Shown here: positions 37,536 to 46,663 of the stretch, one piece after another
How positions within the stretch are numbered: the first letter of the stretch is position 1
How the letters are laid out: every line of letters starts with the position of its first letter
Origin: Paenibacillus sp. LHD-38
Lineage (GTDB): Bacteria; Bacillota; Bacilli; Paenibacillales; Paenibacillaceae
Assembly (NCBI RefSeq): GCF_031157315.1
Contig: NZ_JAVIFU010000001.1
Location: 248,001 to 312,000 of the forward strand
Direction of reading: 5' to 3'
DNA: 64,000 nt
Made by a program: the position numbers and the translations under genes
Notes under the pieces: generated by a model
Databases searched by the model: none
Told to the model about the DNA's origin: nothing
What the model saw: only the letters and a program-made list of their open reading frames with translations

Positions 37536-38336
37536 ATGGGAACGCCAATACGACGTAAACCGCATAAATTTCAGCTATTCAAAGACATCGGCCCAAAGCC
37601 GTTTGCCGTAACGGCGGGATTTTCCTTCGTTTTGCTGCTCGGAATATGGTCGCTGCTCAGCTACACGGAGACGGTCAGTCCGATCTTTCTGCCAAAGCCG
37701 CATGCGGTGCTGGTTCAGCTTATTCTTAATCTCGGCAGTCCGGAGTATTGGGGCCATATCGGAATTAGCGTATTCAGGGTGACGGCCGGCTTCCTATTAG
37801 CCTGTGTCATCGCGATTCCTATCGGGGTTTTCGCGGGGACATTCAAATACGGAGAAGCCTTTGTGGAGCCGCCGATGGAGTTTATCCGCTATATGCCGGC
37901 CGTAGCCTTTATTCCGCTCATTATGGTGTGGGCGGGGATCGGGGAATGGGCAAAGGTGCTGCTTATCTTTATCGGCTGCTTCTTCCAGCTGGTGCTCATG
38001 GTATCGGATATTACAAGGCGCGTTTCGCATGACCTGCTGCATGCTTCCTTTACACTTGGAGCTTCAAGGTGGAAGGCGATTGAAACGGTTATTATTCCAG
38101 CGATTCAGCCTCAGTTGATGAATACGCTCCGCCTCATTTTGGGATGGGCGTGGACCTATCTTGTCGTTGCAGAGCTTGTAGCGGTAAGCAGCGGACTCGG
38201 CTATCAGATTATGAAGGCGCAGCGATTCTTGAATACGGACGAAATTTTTGTCGGGATCATTGTAATCGGGCTGCTAGGCCTCATCAGCGATCGGATATTT
38301 GCTTTTCTAAACCGCCGGCTTTTCCCTTGGGCTTAA
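37536..38336 (+). CDS. SsuC/TauC-type ABC permease, probably for guanidine
   Basis: A 266-residue permease with about six membrane segments. The ATPase-contact loop reads LHASFTLGASRWKAIETVII. It starts six bases after the lipoprotein stop. Transporters of this class normally have their own ATPase gene next to them. None is present between here and the second riboswitch, so the ATPase must be encoded elsewhere or shared. Confidence 0.9.
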   Translation: MGTPIRRKPHKFQLFKDIGPKPFAVTAGFSFVLLLGIWSLLSYTETVSPIFLPKPHAVLVQLILNLGSPEYWGHIGISVFRVTAGFLLACVIAIPIGVFAGTFKYGEAFVEPPMEFIRYMPAVAFIPLIMVWAGIGEWAKVLLIFIGCFFQLVLMVSDITRRVSHDLLHASFTLGASRWKAIETVIIPAIQPQLMNTLRLILGWAWTYLVVAELVAVSSGLGYQIMKAQRFLNTDEIFVGIIVIGLLGLISDRIFAFLNRRLFPWA

Positions 38337-38365
38337 CAATAGTGTAATAATACCTTACATGAATA

Positions 38366-38395
38366 TTGACAAAAATGATTAATCGCTAGTATACT
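38366..38395 (+). promoter_or_regulatory. Sigma-A promoter of the guanidine degradation unit
   Basis: TTGACA at 38366-38371 and TATACT at 38390-38395 with 18 bases between. The same spacing and near-identical boxes occur upstream of riboswitch 1. Confidence 0.8.
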
Positions 38396-38430
38396 CCTAA
38401 CAAACGTTAGGGAAAGTGACAACTGAATAG

Positions 38431-38640
38431 AGGTTCTCATGATTGCCATTGAGAACGACAAGCTGTCTAGGGTTCCGCTGAAGACGGCTGACGAGAAGAA
38501 ATGGAGCAAAACCATCGTCAGCTTTAAGCAGGACTGGTCCGAGAGACGGCATATAGCAGGGCGGTTTTTCAATAAAGCAGCCCGCTATAGTACACGGAAG
38601 GATAAAAGCCTGGGAGATTACTCTCCCGGGCTTTCTTTAT
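38431..38640 (+). promoter_or_regulatory. Guanidine-I (ykkC) riboswitch 2 with transcription terminator
   Basis: Conserved blocks: CTAGGGTTCCG (38467-38477), GGTCCGAGAG (38536-38545, full consensus) and ACACGGAAGGATAAAAGCC (from 38592). An extended P2 stem is formed by CTGACGA and TCGTCAG, and a P3 stem by TATAGCAGGGC and GCCCGCTATA. AAAGCCTGGGAGA pairs with TCTCCCGGGCTTT as terminator, and overlaps the aptamer end. It should switch the genes at 38678-45599 on when guanidine is bound. Confidence 0.95.
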
Positions 38641-38677
38641 TTTCAAGGCCAACCAATTAATAGAGGGGGAAACAGCG

Positions 38678-39397
38678 ATGAGCAGCATTTGGAGTACAAC
38701 CATTCGTCCAGGAGGAAAGTGGTCAGGAACGATCAGCCGTGGGAGATTGCTGCGGTTTACTGCATTGGAAGCGGGGGCGAATCTATCCCTGTTACTCTAT
38801 AACGCAAAGGATTTGACGGAACGCTACAATATGCCCGACACGCTAAAAGCGCAGTATACCTCACATTTAACAAAAGGGAATGTGCTGATGAGCGATAACG
38901 GACGGTCGCTGGCCAGCATTGTTGACGACCAGCTTGGCTGGCACGATACGATAAGCGGGTACACGAGCCGCAAAGTTACGGATGCGAAGTATGGAAAGAC
39001 CACCTACCAGGAACTGCGAAATGAATGGCTGCACAGCGGAGAAGAAAATTTTGCAGTTGAGCTGGTGAGAAACGGTCTGGGCGTGAGGGACCTTGTTCCC
39101 GTCGTGAATTTGTTTTCCAAAGTGTTTTGCGATGAGCAGGGCAGGATGCATTTTAGCTCGGAGCATTGCAAGGCAGGTGCAGCCGTAACGCTTAGGACCG
39201 ATATGGATGTGCTGCTCGTGCTGTCGAACACGCCTAATCCGCTCGATCCAAGCAGAGAGTATCCGTCCGTTCCCGTTCAAATTGAGGTTTTGGAAGCTGA
39301 CCCGGCTGCGGACGATGATTATTGCTTGAACTACCGGCCGGAGAACCGGCGCGCTTATGAAAATACGCAGCAATATTACCTGCTGCAAGGCCTATAG
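38678..39397 (+). CDS. DUF1989 (urea carboxylase-associated) protein, probable carboxyguanidine deiminase subunit 1
   Basis: A 239-residue DUF1989 protein. Paired DUF1989 proteins next to such carboxylases have been shown to form carboxyguanidine deiminase (CgdAB), which turns carboxyguanidine into allophanate and ammonia. Likely metal-site and active-site motifs are visible: LMSDNGRSLASI, QLGWHDTISGY and FSSEHCKAGAAV. It is the first gene behind riboswitch 2, with AGAGGGGGAAAC as SD. Which subunit (A or B) it is cannot be decided here. Confidence 0.88.
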   Translation: MSSIWSTTIRPGGKWSGTISRGRLLRFTALEAGANLSLLLYNAKDLTERYNMPDTLKAQYTSHLTKGNVLMSDNGRSLASIVDDQLGWHDTISGYTSRKVTDAKYGKTTYQELRNEWLHSGEENFAVELVRNGLGVRDLVPVVNLFSKVFCDEQGRMHFSSEHCKAGAAVTLRTDMDVLLVLSNTPNPLDPSREYPSVPVQIEVLEADPAADDDYCLNYRPENRRAYENTQQYYLLQGL

Positions 39398-39429
39398 AAC
39401 TTATCAATCCATGATCAGGAGGAATGACA

Positions 39430-40080
39430 ATGTCTGTTTTTAATCGAGTGGAAAGCACGCGCAGGGCAGAGGATGCGATATATGATGAAGTGATCGCGGC
39501 AGGTGACGGCTGGATGTATGATCTGCAGCACGGCCAAGTGCTGCGAATCGTTGATTTGGATGGCAATCAAGCGGCCGATACGTTGTTTTACGATGCGGAT
39601 CATCCTGAGGACCATTATAGTGCGGTAGCGACGATTGCCGGGCAAGGAAACATCTATTTGACGACAGGAAGCGTGCTCCTCTCCGAATCCGGCAAGGAAA
39701 TGCTGAGGATCGTCGCGGATACTTGCGGACGCCATGATACGGTCGGCGGCTCATGCTCCGCTCAGAGCAATACGGTGCGATACTCACATGATAAGCTTCA
39801 TATGCACAATTGCCGGGATACGTTTATGCTGCAGCTGGCGAAGCGGAACGAGAATTATACGAAACGGGATTTGGCTCCGAATATTAACTTCTTCATGAAT
39901 GTGCCGGTTACGGCAGACGGCGGCCTCCAGTTTGCGGATGGCGTATCCTCGCCCGGCGCCTATGTGGAGCTTCAATCGCTTTGCCGCACGACGGCGCTGC
40001 TCAGCAATTGCCCGCAGCTTAACAATCCTTGCAATGCCTATAACCCAACACCGGTTCGGGTGCTCGTCTGGAATTCATAA
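39430..40080 (+). CDS. DUF1989 protein, probable carboxyguanidine deiminase subunit 2
   Basis: A 216-residue second DUF1989 protein. Motifs: VLRIVDLDGNQAADTLFYD, CGRHDTVGGSCSAQSN and NINFFMNVPVTADGG. ATG 39430 is set by AGGAGG (39417-39422), seven bases upstream; ATG 39424 is too close. It should pair with the product of 38678 as the heteromeric deiminase. The gap between the two genes is 32 bases. Confidence 0.88.
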   Translation: MSVFNRVESTRRAEDAIYDEVIAAGDGWMYDLQHGQVLRIVDLDGNQAADTLFYDADHPEDHYSAVATIAGQGNIYLTTGSVLLSESGKEMLRIVADTCGRHDTVGGSCSAQSNTVRYSHDKLHMHNCRDTFMLQLAKRNENYTKRDLAPNINFFMNVPVTADGGLQFADGVSSPGAYVELQSLCRTTALLSNCPQLNNPCNAYNPTPVRVLVWNS

Positions 40081-40131
40081 CATTCATCTTCTTTTTTAAA
40101 ATACAAGAGAGCAACTAGGCGAGGAGAGATT

Positions 40132-43100
40132 ATGATGTTCACAAAAGTATTGATTGCAAACCGCGGCGCTATCGCCGTTCGTATAGAGCGCACATTGCGC
40201 AAGCTTGGCATTTCTTCGGTGGCTGTATATACGGGGGCCGATCAAGACAGCCTGCATGTTGATCATGCGGACGAAGCTATTCTTATCGGAGAAGGTCCAG
40301 CGAAAGAAAGCTATTTGAATACGGAGCTGATTTTGCAAACGGCGCTGGAAACAGGCGCGCAGGCGATTCATCCCGGCTATGGCTTCCTTAGTGAAAATGC
40401 GGATTTTGCCCGGGCCTGCCGTGAGCACGGCATTGTATTCATCGGTCCGACTCCGGAGCAAATGGAGATGTTTGGCCTAAAGCATTCGGCGCGGGAAATC
40501 GCTGAGCGGGCGGGCGTCCCGTTATTGCCGGGGACGGCATTGATTACGGAGCTTTCGGAAGCGCTGGAACAGGCTGCGCAGATCGGCTATCCCGTTATTT
40601 TGAAAAGCACGGCAGGCGGCGGCGGTATCGGGATGCGGGTTTGCGCGGATGAGGATGCGCTGCGCTCGGCTTATGACGGCGTAAAGCATTTGGCGGAAAC
40701 CAACTTCAAAAACGGCGGTTTGTTTTTGGAGAAATATATTGCGAGAGCACGTCATGTCGAGGTGCAAATTTTCGGGAACGGCTTCGGCGAGGTCGTCACG
40801 CTGGGCGAACGCGATTGCTCCATTCAGCGACGCAATCAAAAGGTGATCGAAGAGAGTCCGGCTCCAAATCTGACAGATGAGGTTCGGAATGCAATGTTCG
40901 ATGCTTCGAAGCGCCTCGCGGCCGAAGCGGGCTATCGCAGCGCGGGAACGGTAGAGTACTTGTACGATCCGGAATCCGGCGAATTTTATTTCCTTGAGGT
41001 GAATACGCGGCTGCAGGTAGAGCATGGCGTAACCGAAGAGGTGCTGGGCGTAGATCTAGTCGAATGGATGGTTCGAGAAGCGGCGAATGAGCTTACTGAT
41101 TTGCAGTCGCTTGTGAAAGCGCCGGTTGGACACAGTATCCAAGCGAGAATCTACGCAGAGGATTGCTTGCAGAACTTCCGGCCAAGCGCGGGACAATTGG
41201 ATCAAGCTGTATTTTCAGCTAACGCTCGCAATGAATCCTGGGTAAGAGACGGTCTTACGGTGACAACGCTCTATGATCCGATGCTGGCTAAAATCATCGT
41301 GCATGGCGCAGACCGGGAGGAGGCCATCGGGAAGCTGATTCAGGCGCTCGGCGAGACGAGGATGTACGGCATTACGACGAATTTGCAATACTTGCAGGCG
41401 CTGCTTGGGGATCAAGAGGTAGCGGACGGCAATGTCTACACGCAGCTGTTAAACTGTTTTGAGCCTGCCGAGCCTGCGCTTGAGGTGGTCGACGGCGGCG
41501 TGCAAACGACGGTACAGGATTGGCCGGGCCGGGTAGGGCACTGGGATGTCGGCGTTCCGCCGTGCGGACCGATGGACCCATATTCCTTCCGTATAGGCAA
41601 TAAATTGCTCGGCAACGACAATCATGCTGCCGGCCTTGAGCTTACACTGCGCGGCGGCTCGTATAAATTCCGCAGCGGCGTATGGTTTTGCGTAACCGGC
41701 GCCGATATGCAGGCAGAGTTGGACGGCGTTAAGGTAGAGTCCTACAAGCCGACGTTTGCGGAACGCGGACAGGTGCTTAGCTTTGGGGAAGCGCAAATGG
41801 GCTTGCGTACGTATTTGCTCGTTGCCGGAGGCTTCGATATGCCGCGTATTCTCGGAAGCACTGCTACCTTCACCCTTGGAGGTTTCGGCGGTCACGGCGG
41901 CCGTGCGCTGCGCGCGGGGGATGTGCTTGGCTTAAACAAAGGCGCTGAACCGCTTGTTTTGGCGGAGCTTGCTTCCGCCGAACGGCCGCAAATGACACGG
42001 GAATGGACGATTGGCGTCATTCCCGGACCGCATTGCACGGGAGAATTCCTGAAGCCTGAATATTTAAACCAGCTTTCGGAGACGGCTTTTGAGGTTCATT
42101 TTAACAGCTCGCGCACCGGTGTTCGCTTGATCGGGCCGGCCCCGCTATGGACGCGGGAGGATGGTGGAGAAGCGGGGCTTCACCCCTCGAATATTCATGA
42201 TAATGCCTATGCGATTGGCACGTTGGATTTGACGGGCGATATGCCGATCCTGCTTGGACCGGACGGACCGAGCCTCGGCGGGTTCGTGTGTCCGGTGACG
42301 ACGGCATCGGCGCAGTTCTGGAAAATCGGGCAGCTTCATGCTGGCGATAAAGTGCGGTTCCAGCTGTTGACGCTTGAGGAAGCCGATGAGCTGCGGGACC
42401 TACAGGAGCGTAATTTGGAGGCGATTGGGAAATCGGCGCGCATTGGCCTGCCTAATGCAGAGATGAAGGCCGCATCTGCTGTTTTAACGCCGGATTATCC
42501 GCTTCTCGTTAATGAGGTGGAAGGCCGCAGGTTTCCAATTAAGATCCGCTGCAGCGGCGATGAGAATTTGCTCGTGGAATATGGCGATTTAGAGCTTGAT
42601 CTTCTGCTGCGCTTTCAAGCGCATGCGCTTATGCAAGCCATCGAGCAATCGGGACGTATTCCGGTGCTGGATTTGACGCCGGGCATTCGCTCCTTGCAGG
42701 TGCATATTGACCGCTCCAACATTACGGTTAGCGAGGCATGCTCGATTATTTTGGAGCTGGACAGCATGCTGCCGCCGTTGGAGTCGATACAGGTGCCATC
42801 GCGTATTGTCCGCCTGCCGCTGTCCTGGGATGACCCGGCCACGCAGCTTGCGATTGAACGCTACCAGCAAACGGTTCGCCCTGACGCGCCTTGGTGCCCA
42901 AGCAATATTGAATTCATCAGGCGCATTAACGGGCTGGATAGCATAGAGGATGTGCAAAAAATCGTATACGAAGCCAACTATTTGGTGCTTGGCTTAGGCG
43001 ACGTCTACTTGGGCGCTCCGGTTGCAACACCGGTCGATCCGCGTCATCGCCTCGTTACGACGAAGTACAATCCCGCGCGTACGTGGACACCGGAAAATGC

Positions 43101-43770
43101 GGTCGGCATCGGGGGCGCGTATATGTGTGTATACGGGATGGAGGGGCCTGGGGGCTATCAATTCGTCGGACGCACGATCCAAATGTGGAACCGCCTGCGC
43201 AGCACGGAAAGCTTTAAGCCTGGCAAACCTTGGCTGCTGCGGTTTTTTGACCAAATTCAGTTTTATCCTGTGGAGGCGGATGAGCTGCTGAAGCTGCGCG
43301 AGGATTTCCTTCGCGGCCGTTATGAAGCGGATATTACGGAAACGACGTTTGATCTTGGCGAGTACTTGAAGTTTCTAGCATCCATTGAAGAAAGCGCGGC
43401 GGCGTTTAAGGAAAAGCAGCAGGCATCATTCCAAGCGGAGCGCGAGAGCTGGAAGGAGCTGGGACTTGCCGAGTATGCAGCAGAGCATGAGCCGCCGCGG
43501 AGCGAGCAGGAGGAGGAGCTGCAGGAGGGTGCTGCCGCGATTCGCTGCACGATGCCGGGCAGTGTATGGAAGGTGCTTGTGAGTCCCGGCGAGCAGGTGA
43601 AAAAGGGCGATACGCTCATCATTGTGGAAAGCATGAAAATGGAGTTTTCACAGCAAGCCTCCTGCGACGGCGAGGTATGCTCGGTGCATGCGGAGCCGGG
43701 TGACCAAGTTCATACGGGGCAGTTAATTGTCGGTATTCTGCAGCATAAGGAAACGGAGGCGGTTGTATGA
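40132..43770 (+). CDS. Biotin-dependent guanidine carboxylase (annotated as urea carboxylase)
   Basis: A 1212-residue multidomain enzyme. It carries a biotin carboxylase domain (about 1-445; KSTAGGGGIGMRVC ATP loop, LEVNTRLQVEHGVTEE), the two halves of the carboxyltransferase (KipA-like from about 450, KipI-like from about 796) and a biotinyl domain (about 1130-1205) with biotinylated Lys1169 in ESMKMEF. It uses ATP and bicarbonate. Riboswitch control and the DUF1989 neighbours point to guanidine rather than urea as main substrate; a reported Asp-for-Asn change in the carboxyltransferase site separates the two types and could be checked. The SD is AGGAG at 40122; ATG 40135 is an alternative start. 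The stop overlaps the next gene by four bases. Confidence 0.93.
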   Translation: MMFTKVLIANRGAIAVRIERTLRKLGISSVAVYTGADQDSLHVDHADEAILIGEGPAKESYLNTELILQTALETGAQAIHPGYGFLSENADFARACREHGIVFIGPTPEQMEMFGLKHSAREIAERAGVPLLPGTALITELSEALEQAAQIGYPVILKSTAGGGGIGMRVCADEDALRSAYDGVKHLAETNFKNGGLFLEKYIARARHVEVQIFGNGFGEVVTLGERDCSIQRRNQKVIEESPAPNLTDEVRNAMFDASKRLAAEAGYRSAGTVEYLYDPESGEFYFLEVNTRLQVEHGVTEEVLGVDLVEWMVREAANELTDLQSLVKAPVGHSIQARIYAEDCLQNFRPSAGQLDQAVFSANARNESWVRDGLTVTTLYDPMLAKIIVHGADREEAIGKLIQALGETRMYGITTNLQYLQALLGDQEVADGNVYTQLLNCFEPAEPALEVVDGGVQTTVQDWPGRVGHWDVGVPPCGPMDPYSFRIGNKLLGNDNHAAGLELTLRGGSYKFRSGVWFCVTGADMQAELDGVKVESYKPTFAERGQVLSFGEAQMGLRTYLLVAGGFDMPRILGSTATFTLGGFGGHGGRALRAGDVLGLNKGAEPLVLAELASAERPQMTREWTIGVIPGPHCTGEFLKPEYLNQLSETAFEVHFNSSRTGVRLIGPAPLWTREDGGEAGLHPSNIHDNAYAIGTLDLTGDMPILLGPDGPSLGGFVCPVTTASAQFWKIGQLHAGDKVRFQLLTLEEADELRDLQERNLEAIGKSARIGLPNAEMKAASAVLTPDYPLLVNEVEGRRFPIKIRCSGDENLLVEYGDLELDLLLRFQAHALMQAIEQSGRIPVLDLTPGIRSLQVHIDRSNITVSEACSIILELDSMLPPLESIQVPSRIVRLPLSWDDPATQLAIERYQQTVRPDAPWCPSNIEFIRRINGLDSIEDVQKIVYEANYLVLGLGDVYLGAPVATPVDPRHRLVTTKYNPARTWTPENAVGIGGAYMCVYGMEGPGGYQFVGRTIQMWNRLRSTESFKPGKPWLLRFFDQIQFYPVEADELLKLREDFLRGRYEADITETTFDLGEYLKFLASIEESAAAFKEKQQASFQAERESWKELGLAEYAAEHEPPRSEQEEELQEGAAAIRCTMPGSVWKVLVSPGEQVKKGDTLIIVESMKMEFSQQASCDGEVCSVHAEPGDQVHTGQLIVGILQHKETEAVV

Positions 43771-45599
43771 CAAAGCGCGGATTTCCCCTTCATTTGACGA
43801 TGGAATGGCTTCAAATCGGCTACAAGAGCGGGGCGTTGACGCCTGAGGATGTTATGCTGGAAATCATTCGGCGAGCGGAAGCGGATTCGGATATGAATGT
43901 TTGGATTACGCCTCCGTCGATGGCTGTGTTGAAGCCTTATTTGGAAAGGCTTATCGAGATGGACCCGGCGAATGCGCCGCTTTGGGGTATTCCCTTCGCC
44001 ATTAAGGATAATATCGATGTAGCCGGGATTCCGACGACGGCCGGCTGCTCTGAATTTGCATATACGCCAGTGGAGCATGCAGCGGTAGTGGAACGGCTGG
44101 TAGCCGCAGGAGCAATTCCTCTAGGCAAAACCAACCTCGATCAATTCGCGACGGGACTTGTCGGTACTCGCAGTCCCTACGGCGAGGCGCATAATGCGCT
44201 TCGTCCGGAGCTGATCAGCGGCGGCTCGAGCTCCGGCTCGGCCGTTGCGGCAGCCCGCGGGCATGCGGTGTTTTCGCTTGGTACGGATACGGCTGGCTCC
44301 GGCCGCGTACCCGCAGCGCTAAATGAGCTTGTGGGCTATAAGCCGAGTCTTGGGTCGTGGCCGGTAAAGGGCGTCGTTCCGGCTTGCGCAAGTCTGGATT
44401 GCGTTACGGTATTTGCTCATAGTCTGGAGGAAGCGCTTATTGTGGACGGCATTGCTCGCGGCATACACGAGAACGATCCTTGGTCGCGTGATGTGAAGAA
44501 ACAGCAGCCTAAGCTTCCGGCTAAGCTCTGTTTGCCTAAGCAGGCCGTTGCTTTCTTCGGGCCGTTCGCGGAGCAGTATGAGCGCGCTTGGCATGCGGCA
44601 ATTGGTCGGTTGGAGCAATTAAACCTTCCGATCGAGTATGTGGATTATGATTTGTTTTCGGATGCGGCAGCGATTTTGTACGGCGGACCGTGGGTTGCGG
44701 AGCGCTGGGCAGACCTAAGCGGGTTCATTGATTCGAATCCAGGCGTAGCCTTCCCTGTGACAGAACGGATTTTACGGTCTGGCGCAGCAGCGGAGCATGA
44801 TGCGGCATCAGTGTTTAGCGCCATGCATAAGCTGCAGGCATATAAGCTGGAAGCGAGAAAGCTGCTGCAGGATGCGGTGCTCGTCATGCCGACCTGCGGC
44901 GGAACCTGGACGCGCGAGCAGGTAAGAAAGGAACCATACAGCACGAACAGCGATATGGGGCGTTACACGAACCATTGCAACTTACTCGATTTGTGCGCGG
45001 TAGCGGTACCTTCGGACGCTGCAGAGGAGCGGCTGCCCTTCGGCATTACGCTGTTCGCGCTTGCGGAAAACGAGCATCTGATGAATGAAGCTGCGCGTTC
45101 GTTTCTAAGCGGAGGGGAGCGGGCTGCTGCGGCTGTTCCAGTGGAGTCGACACGATCAGTCTCGGCGCGGACAGGGTTCGCGGCAGAGGATATCGCCCTC
45201 GAAGCTAATACCGTGGAACCGTCGATTACCGTAGCGGTATGCGGTCTGCATATGCGCGGTTACCCGCTTGAGAAGCAAATGATCGGTTTGAATGCGCGTT
45301 TTATGCGCGAAGCCAGCTCAGCGCCCCGCTACAAACTGGTTAAGCTGCCAACGACGCCAGCGAAACCGGGTATGATCAAGCAGCTGCAAGGCGGAGCAAG
45401 CATCGAGCTGGAGCTGTGGGAAATGTCCCCGGCATCCTTCGGGATATTTACTTCCTTAATCCCGGCGCCGCTTGGCATCGGGAAAGTCGAGCTGCTGGAC
45501 GGCACGGAGGTTTCCGGCTTCGTATGCGAGGCTTATGCGGCTGCAGAGGCGGAGGATATTACGGCATATGGCGGCTGGCGCCGCATTCCACAGTCATAA
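43767..45599 (+). CDS. atzF: Allophanate hydrolase
   Basis: A 610-residue enzyme that turns allophanate into ammonia and CO2. The N-terminal amidase domain has the Ser-cisSer-Lys triad: Lys80 (PFAIKDNIDVAG), Ser154 (ISGGSSSGSAV) and nucleophile Ser178 (GTDTAGSGRVP). The C-terminal domain (about 485-610; VAVCGLHMRGYPLEKQM, PTTPAKPGMI, LPLG-like region) is the one that handles N-carboxycarbamate in characterised enzymes. ATG 43767 overlaps the carboxylase stop (ATGA), so the two are translationally coupled. It is the last gene of the riboswitch 2 unit. Confidence 0.94.
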   Translation: MTKRGFPLHLTMEWLQIGYKSGALTPEDVMLEIIRRAEADSDMNVWITPPSMAVLKPYLERLIEMDPANAPLWGIPFAIKDNIDVAGIPTTAGCSEFAYTPVEHAAVVERLVAAGAIPLGKTNLDQFATGLVGTRSPYGEAHNALRPELISGGSSSGSAVAAARGHAVFSLGTDTAGSGRVPAALNELVGYKPSLGSWPVKGVVPACASLDCVTVFAHSLEEALIVDGIARGIHENDPWSRDVKKQQPKLPAKLCLPKQAVAFFGPFAEQYERAWHAAIGRLEQLNLPIEYVDYDLFSDAAAILYGGPWVAERWADLSGFIDSNPGVAFPVTERILRSGAAAEHDAASVFSAMHKLQAYKLEARKLLQDAVLVMPTCGGTWTREQVRKEPYSTNSDMGRYTNHCNLLDLCAVAVPSDAAEERLPFGITLFALAENEHLMNEAARSFLSGGERAAAAVPVESTRSVSARTGFAAEDIALEANTVEPSITVAVCGLHMRGYPLEKQMIGLNARFMREASSAPRYKLVKLPTTPAKPGMIKQLQGGASIELELWEMSPASFGIFTSLIPAPLGIGKVELLDGTEVSGFVCEAYAAAEAEDITAYGGWRRIPQS

Positions 45600-45612
45600 A
45601 GGTTTGAGGTAG

Positions 45613-45653
45613 GACTTCCTTTGTCTCGTTAATGAGACGAAGGAAGTCTTTTG
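45613..45653. terminator. Terminator between convergent allophanate hydrolase and LysR genes
   Basis: GACTTCCTT pairs with AAGGAAGTC, with an inner GTCTC/GAGAC stem, followed by TTTTGCTT. It lies between two convergent genes. Confidence 0.75.
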
Positions 45654-45674
45654 CTTGCTGCCGTGCGGCAGAGC

Positions 45675-46559
45675 CTAGGGCAGCAGCTCAAGAAAGCGTT
45701 TGGCTGCCGAGGACCTCGGCACGCGGCGAAGCGTAGCGATGCCGATGCTGCGCACGGGTATGGGAGGGTGCAGCGGGATTTCGATAAGCGAGCCGGAGGC
45801 AAGTTCGTCTTTTACATATTCACGAATAAGGAAGGCTAGCCCAAACCCTCTCCGCGCGAATTGGGCAAGCAAATCGAAGCTGCCAAGCTCAAGCTCCGGA
45901 TTCAGCTTCACGCCATGCGATTCGGTGTACACGTCAAGGAAACGGCGGGTGCTGGCGTCTTTTTCCAAGAGCAGCAAGGGTTGCCGAGATATATCCGCAA
46001 GATTCATTACAGAGCTGCCGAGCGATGAATAAGCATGGCCGCAGGCGAGTATATCCTGTATCGGCGTGCTTTCTCGAAAGTCGAGCTGACTGTCGGAGGC
46101 AGGCATGTGAACGATGCCGAAATCGATCTTCCCCTCTTTAAGCAGCGCTATCGTCTCAGGAGTTGTACGATTGGTCACACGGATGCGGATGCCGGGATAT
46201 TCGGATCGGAACCGCTCCAAATAAGGCATTAAATAATGTTTGCATAACGTATCGCTGGCGCCAATGCTAATTTCACCGCTATGCAGATTATGCATTTCAG
46301 CAAGCATTTTCTCCCCAGATTCCATGAAGGTATAGGCTTGCTCGATGTAACGGTAAAGCATCTCGCCTTCTGTCGTAAGCTTAACTCCCTTTGCCATGCG
46401 AAAAAACAGCTGTCCGCCCAGTTTTGCCTCTAATTGCTTAATGGTATGCGTGACGGCAGGCTGCGTAATATAAAGCTGCTCGGCCGCACGTGACAGACTG
46501 CCTGTCTTGGCCGTCCAGTAAAAGACGCGGTACCACTCCATATTAACGATCATATCCAT
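45675..46559 (-). CDS. LysR-family transcriptional regulator
   Basis: A 294-residue regulator. The winged helix-turn-helix is at residues of about 8-65 (TGSLSRAAEQLYITQPAVTH). The effector domain covers about 95-290 (ISIGASDTLCKHYLMPYL, then ARRGFGLAFLIREYV). It is divergent from purA across 104 bases that contain a LysR-type dyad (46576-46592), so it probably controls purA and itself. Being next to the guanidine genes it might respond to a nitrogen or purine metabolite; the ligand is unknown. AGGTGAGG lies just before the ATG; the ATG two codons later has better spacing. Confidence 0.92.
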   Translation of the reverse strand: MDMIVNMEWYRVFYWTAKTGSLSRAAEQLYITQPAVTHTIKQLEAKLGGQLFFRMAKGVKLTTEGEMLYRYIEQAYTFMESGEKMLAEMHNLHSGEISIGASDTLCKHYLMPYLERFRSEYPGIRIRVTNRTTPETIALLKEGKIDFGIVHMPASDSQLDFRESTPIQDILACGHAYSSLGSSVMNLADISRQPLLLLEKDASTRRFLDVYTESHGVKLNPELELGSFDLLAQFARRGFGLAFLIREYVKDELASGSLIEIPLHPPIPVRSIGIATLRRVPRSSAAKRFLELLP

Positions 46560-46575
46560 TACCTCACCTAATACA

Positions 46576-46623
46576 TGATATTAGTTATATCAATTATTTT
46601 AATGCTATTTCTATCATTATAAT
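46576..46623 (+). promoter_or_regulatory. LysR-type dyad and purA promoter
   Basis: TGATAT-N5-ATATCA (46576-46592) is a short dyad of LysR-box size. The -10 TATAAT lies at 46618-46623, with only a weak TTATTT at -35. The dyad abuts the -35 position, the usual place for LysR activation. Confidence 0.55.
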
Positions 46624-46663
46624 GAACGATGTAAGGTGAAAACAAGATCGGGAGGCGATTGCT

